From Pseudomonas poae (lineage in GTDB: Bacteria > Pseudomonadota > Gammaproteobacteria > Pseudomonadales > Pseudomonadaceae): 64,000 nucleotides of DNA. The notes beneath the pieces are model-generated. The model searched no databases. It was not told the origin of the DNA and saw only the letters and a program-made list of their open reading frames with translations. Both the position numbers and the translations under genes were made by a program. The DNA is taken from contig CP034537.1 in NCBI GenBank assembly GCA_004000515.1, forward strand, positions 1,364,001-1,428,000, written 5' to 3'. This document shows, in pieces, positions 39,563 to 49,341 of the stretch. Each line of letters opens with the position of its first letter. Position 1 is the first letter of the stretch.

Positions 39563-39598
39563 CGCCTCGATACTGTTTTTATATACAGTATCGAGGCG
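39563..39598. promoter_or_regulatory. LexA (SOS) box inside a 36 bp perfect palindrome
   Basis: TACTGT-N8-ACAGTA (39571-39590) matches the LexA consensus CTGT-N8-ACAG exactly. Perfect pairing continues outward (CGCCTCGA / TCGAGGCG), giving two 14 bp arms around an 8 bp AT spacer. The outer left arm contains the GAGG ribosome binding site of the radical SAM gene read on the minus strand. LexA here should block transcription; in RNA, the arm could hide the ribosome binding site. Confidence 0.88.
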
Positions 39599-39638
39599 CA
39601 CGCGTTCTGACCAGTGCCGTTTGGCAGTCAGGCAAGCA

Positions 39639-40937
39639 TCAGTGCTTTTGTGTCACCTGGCCAAGGTCATCGCCCGAGGTGGTGCGCATATCGTTCTTGC
39701 GCAGGTCCGCCACGTCACCGGCTTTGACGGGAGCGCCCTTATTGCCCCAACTGCCACGGACGAAACTGACCACATCCGCCACTTCCTGGTCCGACAGGCG
39801 CCATGCAAACGCGGGCATGGTGAATGCGGACGGTGCTGCGTGGGTTGCCGGCAAGGTGCCGCCATTCAACACGATGTTGATCAACGACGTGGCATCCGCC
39901 GTCTGCAGCACCGGGTTGCCCGCCAACGCCGGGAACACCCGCGTGTAACCATGCCCATCGGTACGATGGCAGGCCGCGCAGTTGTCGATGTACACCGACG
40001 CACCCGGCTTGCTGTCATCACCCTTCCACAGCGCCTCAGCGACCTGTTTGTCGTACTGATGCGGCTGATCTTTCGGATCGATTGCCGGCAGGCTCTTGAG
40101 GTAGCGCGCGATGGCGGTCAGGTCGTCTTGCGACATGTACTGCATGCTGTGCACCACCACATCGCTCATGCCGCCAAACACCGCGCTGCGGTCACTGCGA
40201 CCGGTCTTGAGGAATTGCACCAGTTGCTCTTCGCTCCAACTGCCGAGACCGTCCTTGTGATCGCCACGCAAGCTCTTCGCGATCCAACCCTCCAGCGGTG
40301 CGCTGCCAGACAGGAAAGCGCTGCCGTCGGTCGCGCTCAGGGCTTTTTCCTGCATGGTAAGGGCACGTGGCGTATGGCACGCGCCGCAATGGCCAAGGCC
40401 TTCGACCAGATAGGCGCCCCGGCTTACGACCGGATCAGTAGCCGCTTGGGCCTGGTGCTCCTCGACCGCTGGCGCAAACATCCAACGCCATGCCGCCAGC
40501 GGCCAACGCATGCTCAAGGGCCAGGGAATATCGCTGTCCTTGTTCGCTTGCGCGACGGGCTCCACCCCTTTCATAAAGTACGCGTACAAGGCCTGCATAT
40601 CGCTGTCGCTGACGCGTGCATAGGACGGATAGGGCATCGCTGGGTAAAGCGTACTACCGCTTTTGGCGACGCCATGGCGCACAGCCTTGTCGAAGTCTTC
40701 AAAGCTGTAGTCGCCCAGGCCCGTTTTGTCCGGGGTGATGTTGGTGGAATAGATCACGCCAATCGGGGTTTCCATCGGCAGGCCGCCCGCAAACGGCTTG
40801 CCGCCTTTGGCAGTGTGGCAAGCCACGCAGTCACCGGCGCGGGCCAGGTATTCGCCCTGTTTGATCAGATCGGTGTCGGCGGCGCTGACCGAGCAGCTGC
40901 TGAACAACGCCAGGGAGGCGATAACGAATGCTTTCAT
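39639..40937 (-). CDS. Gluconate-type dehydrogenase triheme cytochrome c subunit
   Basis: About 432 residues with a signal peptide (MKAFVIASLALFSSCSVSA) and three heme motifs: CVACHT (near residue 37), CGACHT (near 185) and CAACHR (near 320). This is the membrane-linked subunit that passes electrons from the flavoprotein to ubiquinone. ATG 40937 is 8 nt after AAGGAG and preferred over the ATG 6 bp upstream. The operon order is small subunit, flavoprotein, cytochrome. The frame is intact. Confidence 0.9.
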   Translation of the reverse strand: MKAFVIASLALFSSCSVSAADTDLIKQGEYLARAGDCVACHTAKGGKPFAGGLPMETPIGVIYSTNITPDKTGLGDYSFEDFDKAVRHGVAKSGSTLYPAMPYPSYARVSDSDMQALYAYFMKGVEPVAQANKDSDIPWPLSMRWPLAAWRWMFAPAVEEHQAQAATDPVVSRGAYLVEGLGHCGACHTPRALTMQEKALSATDGSAFLSGSAPLEGWIAKSLRGDHKDGLGSWSEEQLVQFLKTGRSDRSAVFGGMSDVVVHSMQYMSQDDLTAIARYLKSLPAIDPKDQPHQYDKQVAEALWKGDDSKPGASVYIDNCAACHRTDGHGYTRVFPALAGNPVLQTADATSLINIVLNGGTLPATHAAPSAFTMPAFAWRLSDQEVADVVSFVRGSWGNKGAPVKAGDVADLRKNDMRTTSGDDLGQVTQKH

Positions 40938-40949
40938 GGTCATCGCTCC

Positions 40950-42734
40950 TTATGCCTGAACCAGTGGGCCGGGGTTTTTCAGGTATTGCTCGCGGATCGC
41001 CCGCGCCGACCAATAGGTCAATGCCGCCACCAAGCCCGTAGGGTTGTAGCCCAGGCCTTGTGGGAAAGCGGATGCGCCCGGCACAAATACGTTGTGTACA
41101 TCCCAGCATTGCAAGTAGCGGTTCAATGCGCTGGTCTTCGGGTCGGTACCCATGATCGCGCCCCCGTTTAGGTGGGTGGTCTGGTACGACGCAGTATTGA
41201 AATGCTCACCGACCTTTTTGCCGAGCAAGGCAATGGCCTTGGGGCTCATCGCTTCGGCGACCTTGCTCATTTTCTCGACCATGAAGCGGTTCATCTTGAT
41301 GTCGTTTTCCTGCCAGTCGAATGTCATCCGTAGCAGCGGCAGACCGTAGGCATCGCGGTACACCGGGTCCAGATCAAGGTAGTTGCCCCGGTAGGATTGA
41401 TGTGCACCGTGGGCGTCCATAGACACCTGGTGGGTGTAGTAATCGGCGGTGGCGCGCTTCCACGCGCTGCCCCACGCCGGCGTGCCCGGCGGGTTGGACG
41501 TACCGGCAATCGGCCGGCTTCCGGCCTGGTTGACCCACATCGGCGAGCCGCCCACAAAACCATGAGGGCCGTGGTCGAAGTTATCCGCGTTGAAGTCATC
41601 GATGGCCACGCCATTGCCGCCGGCACCAATAAAGTTATTGGTGTGGGTGTCCTTGTCGAAGAACGCCTTGATGGTGGCCATGTTCTGGTAGGCAAAGTTG
41701 CGGCCTACCACGCCCTCGTTGGTAATCGGGTCGTAAGGCTTGCCGATACCCGAGAGCAGCATCAGGCGCACGTTATGGAACTGGAACGCACCAAGGATCA
41801 CCAAGTCCGCCGGCTGCTCGCACTCGCGGCCCTGGGCGTCGACGTAAGTCACGCCGGTAGCCTTGCTCTTGGTGCTGTCGAGGTTGACCTTGAGCACGTG
41901 GGAATTTGGGCGCAGCTCGAAGTTCGGCACCTGGCGCAGTGCCGGCAGGATGTTTACGTTCGGCGATGCCTTGGAATACATGTAGCAAACGTAGCCGCTG
42001 CAGAACCCGCAGAAGTTGCACGGGCCCATCTGCGCGCCGTAGGGATTGGTGTAAGGCCCCGAGGTATTGGCCGACGGCAAGTTGTAGGGCTTGTAACCGA
42101 CGCTGGCAGCCGCTTTCTGAAACAGCTGTGCAGAGACGGTGTTTTTCTGCGATTCCAACGGAAACGGGTTTGAGCGATCCGGCGCATACGGGTTACCGCC
42201 ACGGCCTTCGCCTACCAATTGGCCCTTGACGGTCCACGCCTGGCCGGAGGTGCCGAAGACTTTTTCGGCGTAGTCGAAAAACGGCTCCAGCTCTTCGTAA
42301 CTGACGCCGAAGTCCTGGATGGTCATGTCTTTGGGGATGAAGTTTTTGCCGTAGCGCTCTTCGTAATGGCTGCGCATGCGCAACTCAATCGGGTCGACGC
42401 GAAAATGCACGCCGGACCAATGCAGGCCCGCACCGCCCACGCCATTGCCCGGTAGGAACGCACCCAACTGACGGTTGGGCAGGGCAACGTCATTCACGCT
42501 GTGGCGAATGGTCACCGTCTCTTTGGAAATGTCCTGGAAGAGTTTTTTACGCACGCTGTAGGTCAGTTCGTCGATGACCTGCGGATAGTTGCCGTCCGGG
42601 TAAGTGTCCTGCATCGGGCCGCGCTCCAGCGCTACCACGTTCAGGCCTGCTTCCGTCAGCTCCTTGGCCATGATCGCGCCGGTCCAGCCGAAGCCTACGA
42701 TCACCGCGTCTACTTTCTTCATGATGGTCGCCAC
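40950..42734 (-). CDS. GMC-family FAD dehydrogenase, gluconate 2-dehydrogenase type
   Basis: 594 residues. FAD-binding AVIVGFGWTGAIMAKELTEAG, GGAGLHWSG, and the C-terminal HLNGGAIMG...LGYNPTGLVAAL are GMC features; the catalytic His is in the latter part. A cysteine cluster CNFCGFCSGYVC matches the iron-sulfur site of gluconate and fructose dehydrogenases. GTG 42734 is used (GAGGG 7 nt upstream); ATG 42722 is an alternative. It would oxidise gluconate to 2-ketogluconate in the periplasm. Exact sugar-acid specificity is inferred. Confidence 0.87.
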   Translation of the reverse strand: MATIMKKVDAVIVGFGWTGAIMAKELTEAGLNVVALERGPMQDTYPDGNYPQVIDELTYSVRKKLFQDISKETVTIRHSVNDVALPNRQLGAFLPGNGVGGAGLHWSGVHFRVDPIELRMRSHYEERYGKNFIPKDMTIQDFGVSYEELEPFFDYAEKVFGTSGQAWTVKGQLVGEGRGGNPYAPDRSNPFPLESQKNTVSAQLFQKAAASVGYKPYNLPSANTSGPYTNPYGAQMGPCNFCGFCSGYVCYMYSKASPNVNILPALRQVPNFELRPNSHVLKVNLDSTKSKATGVTYVDAQGRECEQPADLVILGAFQFHNVRLMLLSGIGKPYDPITNEGVVGRNFAYQNMATIKAFFDKDTHTNNFIGAGGNGVAIDDFNADNFDHGPHGFVGGSPMWVNQAGSRPIAGTSNPPGTPAWGSAWKRATADYYTHQVSMDAHGAHQSYRGNYLDLDPVYRDAYGLPLLRMTFDWQENDIKMNRFMVEKMSKVAEAMSPKAIALLGKKVGEHFNTASYQTTHLNGGAIMGTDPKTSALNRYLQCWDVHNVFVPGASAFPQGLGYNPTGLVAALTYWSARAIREQYLKNPGPLVQA

Positions 42735-42736
42735 GT

Positions 42737-43489
42737 TTATGCCCTCTCGCCGCGGATGGAAACAGCCGGGAAGGGGTATTGCTCGTTGCGTTCAACCCAG
42801 TCCATGAAATCGGCGCGCGCGCCGGGAAAACCGATCATGGTCCAACCGACCATGCCTTTGTTGCCGCCGTGGATCGGGTCGCAGAAGAAGCCTTCCTTGG
42901 TGTTTTGCAGCAGCAAGTTGAAAAAGACTTTCGGTGGCACCGCCTCGAAATGCGCCGACACTTCACTGCCGCCAGCCTCCAGACGCCGCAGCATATCGTC
43001 TCGGGTAGCGCTGTCTTGCGCAGCAAAAGCTTTGCCGTTGAAGGCTTTCGACCAAGCGTCCGTCGCAGCAATGCCCAGGCGATAGATCTCCTTGGGCACC
43101 AATTTGCTCTGCCAACCCATCTCCGGCGGCGCGTCAGCATTGAATGGGCCTTGCATGAACCACAGGGCACCGCTGGCATAGGGGGTGTTCATCTGGCGGT
43201 CGATATATTCCGGCGCACCGGCTTCCAGAGCGCCTGGCCCTTGAGCATCGGCAGGGATCAGTTGCGCGACGGCAGCGTTGATGAACGCCCATTCTTCGGC
43301 GGTGAAGTAAGTCGGCTCATAAGCCTTATCACTGGCCGCCGGCTTGTCGGTTGCCGCCTGGGCCGGCTCAGGCGCAACCATCAGCATCGAGCCGCCAAGG
43401 CCGGTGCTGGCGACCGTGACCACCGGGATCAAGGTCAAGGACTTGCGCAAAAAGTCACGCCGGGGGTTGTCTTGATCTTGATCAGACAT
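42737..43489 (-). CDS. Gluconate-type dehydrogenase small (gamma) subunit
   Basis: 250 residues with a twin-arginine signal (NPRRDFLRKSLTLIPVV), which would export the folded flavoprotein-subunit complex. The gamma-subunit family is recognised by FFTAEEWAFINAAVAQLIPAD and the C-terminal GFPGARADFMDWV. It is first in the operon, directly followed by the flavoprotein. The frame is intact. Confidence 0.88.
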   Translation of the reverse strand: MSDQDQDNPRRDFLRKSLTLIPVVTVASTGLGGSMLMVAPEPAQAATDKPAASDKAYEPTYFTAEEWAFINAAVAQLIPADAQGPGALEAGAPEYIDRQMNTPYASGALWFMQGPFNADAPPEMGWQSKLVPKEIYRLGIAATDAWSKAFNGKAFAAQDSATRDDMLRRLEAGGSEVSAHFEAVPPKVFFNLLLQNTKEGFFCDPIHGGNKGMVGWTMIGFPGARADFMDWVERNEQYPFPAVSIRGERA

Positions 43490-43754
43490 GGGTGCACCTC
43501 ATCATGTGGTCACGGGATTTTTCAGCCGCTTCTGGGAGCAGCGTGAATGTGGCTAGCCAATGGGATAGAACACACCGGCAAACAATAGTTACAAATGATA
43601 GCAGCCTAATAATCGAGATGAATCGGTTCAGCGGCAAAAACACCGGATCAGCTCAGATGATTAACGATTCTTTGACGAGTACCTCACAAGGCATTGACCC
43701 CCGTTAGACGAACCTGAGGCCCATCAGCCCTTTCCCTATTCGGTCACAACGCGC

Positions 43755-44441
43755 ATGTCCTCGATTCGATTGCTGCCTGCCTTCGGCCTGGCGCTCATGG
43801 CAATGTTTACTACCGTCCACGCGCAAGCCGACGACACAACATCCCTGCGCTCACCCGAATGGGCCCAGCCTGTCGGCAATCAATTTAACCTGCACCAAAT
43901 GACCCCCACGCTGTATCGCAGCGCGCTGCCAGACAGCAACGCAGTGCCAGCCCTGGAAAAGCTCAAGATCGGCACCGTGATCAACTTCCTGCCTGAATCG
44001 GACGCCAACTGGCTGAAATCTTCCAATATCAAACAAGTGCAGTTGTCCTATCGCACCAATCATGTCGACGATTCCGACGTGCTGGCGGCATTGCGCGCAA
44101 TCCAGGACGCACAGGCCGACGGCCCGGTGCTGATGCATTGCAAACACGGCTCTGACCGTACCGGCCTGATGGCGGCGATGTATCGCGTAGTGGTGCAGGG
44201 ATGGAGCAAGGAAGATGCGCTGAACGAGATGACCCTTGGCGGCTTCGGCACCAGCAACGGCTTCAAGGACGGGGTTCGCTACATGATGAAGGCCGATATC
44301 GACAAATTGCGTACTGCCTTGGCGAACGGCGATTGCAGCACCAGTGCATTTGCGCTGTGCTCGATGAAAAGCTGGTTGAACCCGGCGAAGGATGAGACAG
44401 CAGAAGAAAAAACCGCGTTGGTGATTACCCCTGAGAATTGA
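43755..44441 (+). CDS. Periplasmic dual-specificity phosphatase, TpbA-like
   Basis: 228 residues with a signal peptide (MSSIRLLPAFGLALMAMFTTVHA). The protein tyrosine phosphatase loop HCKHGSDRTG (CX5R) is intact; the general acid Asp is likely in VDDSD. TPTLYRSALP and VQGWSKEDAL...GGFG resemble P. aeruginosa TpbA, which dephosphorylates the diguanylate cyclase TpbB and so lowers c-di-GMP. Whether the same partner is used here is not known. It is divergent from the dehydrogenase operon (265 bp between). Confidence 0.82.
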   Translation: MSSIRLLPAFGLALMAMFTTVHAQADDTTSLRSPEWAQPVGNQFNLHQMTPTLYRSALPDSNAVPALEKLKIGTVINFLPESDANWLKSSNIKQVQLSYRTNHVDDSDVLAALRAIQDAQADGPVLMHCKHGSDRTGLMAAMYRVVVQGWSKEDALNEMTLGGFGTSNGFKDGVRYMMKADIDKLRTALANGDCSTSAFALCSMKSWLNPAKDETAEEKTALVITPEN

Positions 44442-44459
44442 TCCCAGGGGGTAACAGAT

Positions 44460-44732
44460 TCAGTCTTTCTTCAGCTTTGGATTAGGAAAGAATTGCACGG
44501 CCTGCACCTTCGGGTCCGGCGCTTTCAACGCCGACGTATTGACCCGCGTGCCCAACTCCTTGGGCACCGACAGACCTTGGTCATTGAGCGTGTCGGTATA
44601 ACCGCAGGCCACGCATTCGCGATGCGGCACGCTGTCTTCGGTCCACATCTTCAACTTGTCCGGCTCGCTGCACGCCGGGCAGACCGCCCCGGCGATAAAT
44701 TGCTTTTTGGTCATCACAGGCCCTTCACTCAT
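44460..44732 (-). CDS. yheV: YheV-family zinc-ribbon protein
   Basis: 90 residues. Four Cys in CPAC and CVACG form a zinc ribbon near residues 18-45, followed by the conserved VPKELGTRVN and a lysine-rich tail. The family has no established function. The start ATG 44732 overlaps the prlC stop, the usual prlC-yheV arrangement. An internal ATG (MTKKQF) is an alternative. Confidence 0.85.
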   Translation of the reverse strand: MSEGPVMTKKQFIAGAVCPACSEPDKLKMWTEDSVPHRECVACGYTDTLNDQGLSVPKELGTRVNTSALKAPDPKVQAVQFFPNPKLKKD

Positions 44733-46779
44733 GCTGCCGCGTCCTCACTCAGGCCGCTGTGGCGCAAGAGTGCGTCAATCGACGGCGCACGTCCGCGGAA
44801 ATCGACGAACAACACCATCGGCTCCTGGGAGCCGCCGCGCGCCAGGATCGCCTCGCGGAATGCGCGGCCGGTCTCGGCATTGAGCACGCCATCTTCTTCG
44901 AACTTGGAGAAGGCATCTGCCGAGAGCACTTCGGCCCACTTGTAGCTGTAGTAGCCCGCCGCGTAACCGCCGGCGAAGATGTGCGCAAAGCTGTTGGGGA
45001 AGCGGTTGTAGGCCGGTGGACGCATCACCGAAACCTCATCGCGCACGCCTTCCAACACCTGAGCCACACTGCGGCCATCACCGTGAGTGGCATGCAGTTC
45101 GAAGTCGAACAGCGAAAACTCCAGCTGACGCACCATCATCAGGCCGGATTGGAAGTTTTTCGCCGCGAGCATCTTTTGCAGCAGGTCCTGAGGCAGCGGT
45201 TCGCCGCTTTCATAATGACCGGAGATCAACGCCAGGCCTTCAGGCTCCCAGCACCAGTTCTCCATGAACTGGCTCGGCAATTCCACCGCATCCCATGCCA
45301 CACCGTTGATGCCGGATACGCCCGCGTGCTCAACGCGGGTCAGCAGGTGATGCAGGCCGTGGCCGAATTCGTGGAACAGGGTGGTGACTTCATCGTGGGT
45401 CAGCAGGGCAGGCTTGCCGCTGTCGGCCGGGGTGAAGTTGCACACCAGGTTGGCCACCGGGCTTTGCAATACGCCGTCAACCTTACGGCGACGGTCGCGC
45501 GCGCCGTCCATCCAGGCGCCACCACGTTTGTTGGCGCGGGCGTACAGGTCGAAGAAGAAGCGGCCGACGTGCTGGCCGTTTTCCTTGATTTCAAACAGGC
45601 GGACATCCGGGTGCCAGGTGTCGAAGCCTTTTGCTCAGCGATTTCGATGCCGTACAGGCGCTGCACGATAGCGAACAGGCCGCCCAGTACCTTGTCGATC
45701 GGGAAGTAGGCGCGCAGGGCTTCCTGGGACACGCTGTAGCGCTGCTCACGGAGTTTTTCGCCGTAGAAGCCGCTGTCCCAGCTTTGCAGATCGGCACAGC
45801 CTTGCTCGGCAGCGTAAGCCTTGAGTTGCTGCAGGTCCTGGGCGGCAAACGGCTTGCTGCGCTTGGCCAGGTCACGCAGGAAGCTCAGCACCTGGTCGCT
45901 GGACTCGGCCATCTTGGTGGCCAGGCTCAGCTCGGAGAACGAGGCGTAGCCCAACAGCTTGGCCAGTTCCTGACGCAGGTCGAGGATCTGTTCCATCACC
46001 GGCCCGTTGTCGTTCTGACCGGCATTCGGGCCTTGGTCCGACGCCCGGGTGCAGTAGGCCGCGTAGACTTCTTCGCGCAGGGCACGGTCGTGGGCGTAGG
46101 TCATCACCGCGTAGTAACTAGGGAATTCGAGGGTGATCAGCCAGCCGTCGAGGCCCTTGGCCTGGGCAGCGGCAGCCATTTGCGCCTTGGCCGAGTCGGT
46201 CAGGCCGGCGAGGGTGACTTCATCGGTAACGTGCTTGGTCCAGGCCTGGGTGGCGTCCAGCAACTGGTTGGAGAACTTGCTGCCCAGCTCGGAGAGTTTG
46301 CTCTGTACCTCGGCGTAGCGTTTTTGCTGCTCGGGCGGCAAATCGATACCCGACAGGCGGAAGTCGCGCAGGGAATGTTCCAGGATGGTTTTCTGCGCCA
46401 CGTCGAAACCGGCGGCTTCCGGGCTGTTGGCCAGGGCTTCGAAGGCCTGGAACAGCTCACGGTTCTGGCCCATCTCGGTGGAGTAGGCGCTCAATGCTGG
46501 CAGGCAGCCTTCGTAGGCTTCGCGCAGTTCGGCGCTGTTGCACACGGCGTTCAGGTGGCTGACCGGGCTCCAGGCGGCGCCCAGTCGGTCATTCAGCTCA
46601 TCCATGGCCAGCACCAGACCAGCCCACGTCGGATTTTTCCCTTGGCTTTGCAGGATGCCTTCGATGGCAACGCGGTTGTCGGCGAGGATCTGTTCAATGG
46701 CCGGCTGGACGTGCTCGGCACGGATCGCCGAGAACGGCGGCAGGTCGTAGGACTGCAGAAGAGGGTTGTTCGCGCTCAC
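44729..46779 (-). CDS. prlC: Oligopeptidase A, M3 zinc peptidase (frame broken)
   Basis: Degrades oligopeptides and signal-peptide fragments in the cytoplasm. The zinc motif HEFGHGLHH (HExxH) is present with the distal Glu in WDAVELPSQFMENW. GTG 46779 (reads MSANNPLLQSYDLPPFSAIR) is the family start; the frame extends farther upstream without support. One A is missing near plus positions 45629-45632 (expected AEQKGFDTWHPDVRLFE). Restored length is 683 residues. It is coupled to yheV downstream. Confidence 0.93.
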
Positions 46780-46881
46780 GGTGGGCACCTTGGCTGAAGA
46801 AACATGTAAGAACAAAGATGGGGCCATCTTAATTACAATCAACGCCCACCGCAGCTATCAGCAGAAGAGAGAGAGGCTATC

Positions 46882-47425
46882 GTGACCCTTCGCACCTATC
46901 AGAACCACACGCCAACCCTGGGCGCCGGGGCTTTTGTCGATATTTCGGCGGTGGTGATCGGCGATGTCGAAATCGGCCCCGACAGCTCGGTCTGGCCGCT
47001 GACGGTCATTCGCGGCGACATGCACCGCATCCGCATCGGTGCACGCACCAGCGTACAAGACGGCTGCGTGCTGCACATCACCCACGCCGGGCCCTTCAAC
47101 CCGGACGGTTTTCCTCTGCTGATCGGCGACGACGTGACCATCGCCCACAAGGTCATGCTGCATGGCTGCACGGTGGGCAATCGCATCCTGATCGGCATGG
47201 GCAGCATCGTGATGGACGGTGCCGTGGTGGAGGACGACGTGATCATCGGCGCCGGTAGCCTGGTTCCGCCGGGCAAGAAACTCGAGAGCGGCTTTTTTGT
47301 ACGTGGGCAGCCCGGTTAAACAGATTCGCCCACTGACTGACAAAGAACGTGCCTTTTTCACTTACAGCGCCGCGAACTACGTGAAGCTCAAAGACCTGCA
47401 CCTGGCTGAAGGATTCGACAGATGA
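46882..47425 (+). CDS. Gamma-class carbonic anhydrase-like protein (frame broken near 3' end)
   Basis: A left-handed beta-helix protein of hexapeptide repeats (VEIGPDSSVWPLTVIRGDMHRIRIG). Zinc His residues are expected in VLHITHAGP and IAHKVMLHGCTVGN. It starts at GTG 46882. An extra T in the run at 47293-47298 breaks the frame after LESG (expected GFLYVGSPVKQIRPLTDKE). Restored length is 180 residues, and the stop overlaps the next gene (ATGA). It belongs to the YrdA/CaiE subgroup, so activity as anhydrase is not assured. Confidence 0.88.
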
Positions 47426-48081
47426 CCCTGCACTACCAAACCGTTCTGTTCGACTTGGATGGCACCCTCACCGACCCGCGCGAGGGCATCACCCGCTCGA
47501 TCCAATATGCCCTTGGCAAATTGGGCATCGACGAGCCGGACCTGACCAAACTCGAACACTTTATCGGCCCGCCGTTGCTGCAAGCGTTCATGCAGTTCTA
47601 CGGATTTGATGAAGCCAAGGCCTGGGAGGCGGTGAATTTCTATCGCGAACGCTTCAAGGTCACTGGGCTGTATGAAAACCACGTGTTCGAGGGTGTGATG
47701 CCGCTGCTGGAAGACTTGAGCAGCCAAGGCCGCCAGCTCTACGTCGCCACTTCGAAGCCGTGGGTATTCGCTCGCGAGATTGCCCGGCATTTTGATTTTG
47801 CCAAGCACTTCAAGGTGATCTACGGCAGTGAGCTGGACGGCACGCGCACCAACAAAGTCGAGCTGATCGCGCATTTGATGAGCGAAGAAGGCTTGGACCC
47901 GACCACCACCTTGATGATTGGCGACCGCAAGCACGACCTGATCGGCGCGCGCAGCAATGGGCTGGATTCGGCGGCGGTGGGGTATGGGTTTGGCAGTTTT
48001 GAGGAATTGAATGCCGAGGCGCCGACTTGGCATTTCGAGACGTTGGCTGAGATGCATCAGGCGTTTTTGCAGCGCGCTTGA
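47422..48081 (+). CDS. HAD-family phosphatase, phosphoglycolate phosphatase-like
   Basis: 219 residues. HAD motifs: I FDLDGTLTD, II VATSKP, III with K in TRTNKVELI, IV MIGDRKHDLIGA. The helical cap lies between I and II, as in Gph/PGP. The start ATG 47422 overlaps the previous gene. The substrate cannot be fixed from sequence. The frame is intact. Confidence 0.87.
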   Translation: MTLHYQTVLFDLDGTLTDPREGITRSIQYALGKLGIDEPDLTKLEHFIGPPLLQAFMQFYGFDEAKAWEAVNFYRERFKVTGLYENHVFEGVMPLLEDLSSQGRQLYVATSKPWVFAREIARHFDFAKHFKVIYGSELDGTRTNKVELIAHLMSEEGLDPTTTLMIGDRKHDLIGARSNGLDSAAVGYGFGSFEELNAEAPTWHFETLAEMHQAFLQRA

Positions 48082-48088
48082 GACCGCT

Positions 48089-48160
48089 ATCGCAGGCAAG
48101 CCAGCTCCCACAATTGATCGGCGTACACGGTCAAAATGTGGGAGCTGGCTTGCCTGCGAT
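48089..48160. repeat. REPIN, CTGGCTTGCCTGCGAT class, overlapping a gene end
   Basis: The 24 bp arms ATCGCAGGCAAGCCAGCTCC-CACA and their complement are separated by 24 bp. Its right arm encodes the last residues of the minus-strand peptidase gene and the spacer supplies that gene's stop codon. Confidence 0.9.
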
Positions 48161-49200
48161 GTGGCCACCACTGATCAACTGCCTCAACGCCGCCTTGCGC
48201 TCTTCCACCGGCAACCCACCCATCTTCTCCACTGCTGCATAAAACTTCACCCAATCCCCACCTACCTGCGCAAACAACGCCGCAAACGCCAGCACCCATT
48301 GGTCATACAGCCCAAATGGCAATAACCGTGCATTGTTCATCGGCTGGTTGATCCACACGTCATAACGCTTATCACCACCCCATCGGCTATCCCGTAACAC
48401 TCGATAATCGCTGCGCAAGCGCTCGAACTCAGCCGCTTTGGCACGCCGCATCACATCGGTGGCAAGGGGCTGGGCATACAGCTTTTCCAGGCGCTGGCGG
48501 GTGTCGAGGACCAGTTGGGTAAACTCGTCACGTTGCTTTACCGCCGACAGACTGGCCGGTGCCAACCCCGCGCGGCACGCCATTGGCGCGTGCCTTCCTG
48601 CTCGACGAAGTTGGCGTAGGACTCGTTGAACTCAGTGTCATCCTTCACATAGAAACGCTGGTGCGCCAACTCATGAAAGATCAGCGTGGCCAGGCGCTCA
48701 TCACCCCAGTTCATCATCGAGTTCATGATCGGGTCGTTGAACCAGCCCAGGGTGGAATAGGCCTCGACGCCACCGATCGACACGTCCATGCCCTGTTGCT
48801 TCAACAATGCCGCCTCGCCGCGTGCGGCGCCCTGGTTGTAATAGCCGCGATAGGCCACGCAGCCGGCGATGGGGAAGCAATGGGTTTCGGGAGATAGAGA
48901 AAACTCCGACGTGGCGAACACATTCCAGACCACATAGGGCCGTCCAATATCGGCGTACAGGCGGTAACTCTGGTTGTCGGGCAAGTGCAGGTGTTCACTG
49001 GCAAAGGTGCGCGCCTTCTGTGATTGCACCAGATGATCACGCAGCAGTTGAGGGCGGGAAGGGTCGGCGATGACCTCGGAAACCGGCTCCCGCGCCCGCA
49101 GCAATTGCCACTGGCCGCTGGCCAATTGGCCGTAATAACTGACACTGGAACAGCCGCTGAGCAGCACAACCATCAACCCTGGAAGAAAACGCCTGACCAT
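48131..49200 (-). CDS. Putative zinc aminopeptidase lipoprotein (frame broken, REP at 3' end)
   Basis: Lipoprotein signal MVRRFLPGLMVVLLSGCSS (lipobox LLSGC), then a gluzincin-like domain with FHELAHQRFYV (HExxH) and downstream FNESYANFVEQEG supplying an acidic ligand. It matches the predicted aminopeptidase family common in proteobacteria. One base is missing near 48566-48570 (expected WRAARGLAPASLSAVKQ). Restored length is 356 residues. The last residues (AGKPAPTF) are encoded by a REPIN. ATG 49200 follows GGAG by 10 nt. Confidence 0.78.
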
Positions 49201-49341
49201 GCCACGACTGCTCCTGGGTAATTTGCTCGCCAGACTATCCTGCCCGTACGGAATTTTTCCATGGCGTTGCGTGTTTATACTGATGAAGAGCTTGCTGCAT
49301 TGGCCGCAAGGCTCAACTTTTTCCAACCTTGAGTGCCTGCC

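Noticed and set aside
38706..41171. An 821-codon plus-strand open frame
   Set aside because: It is antisense to the radical SAM and cytochrome genes, which have strong family motifs. Long antisense frames are common in GC-rich DNA.
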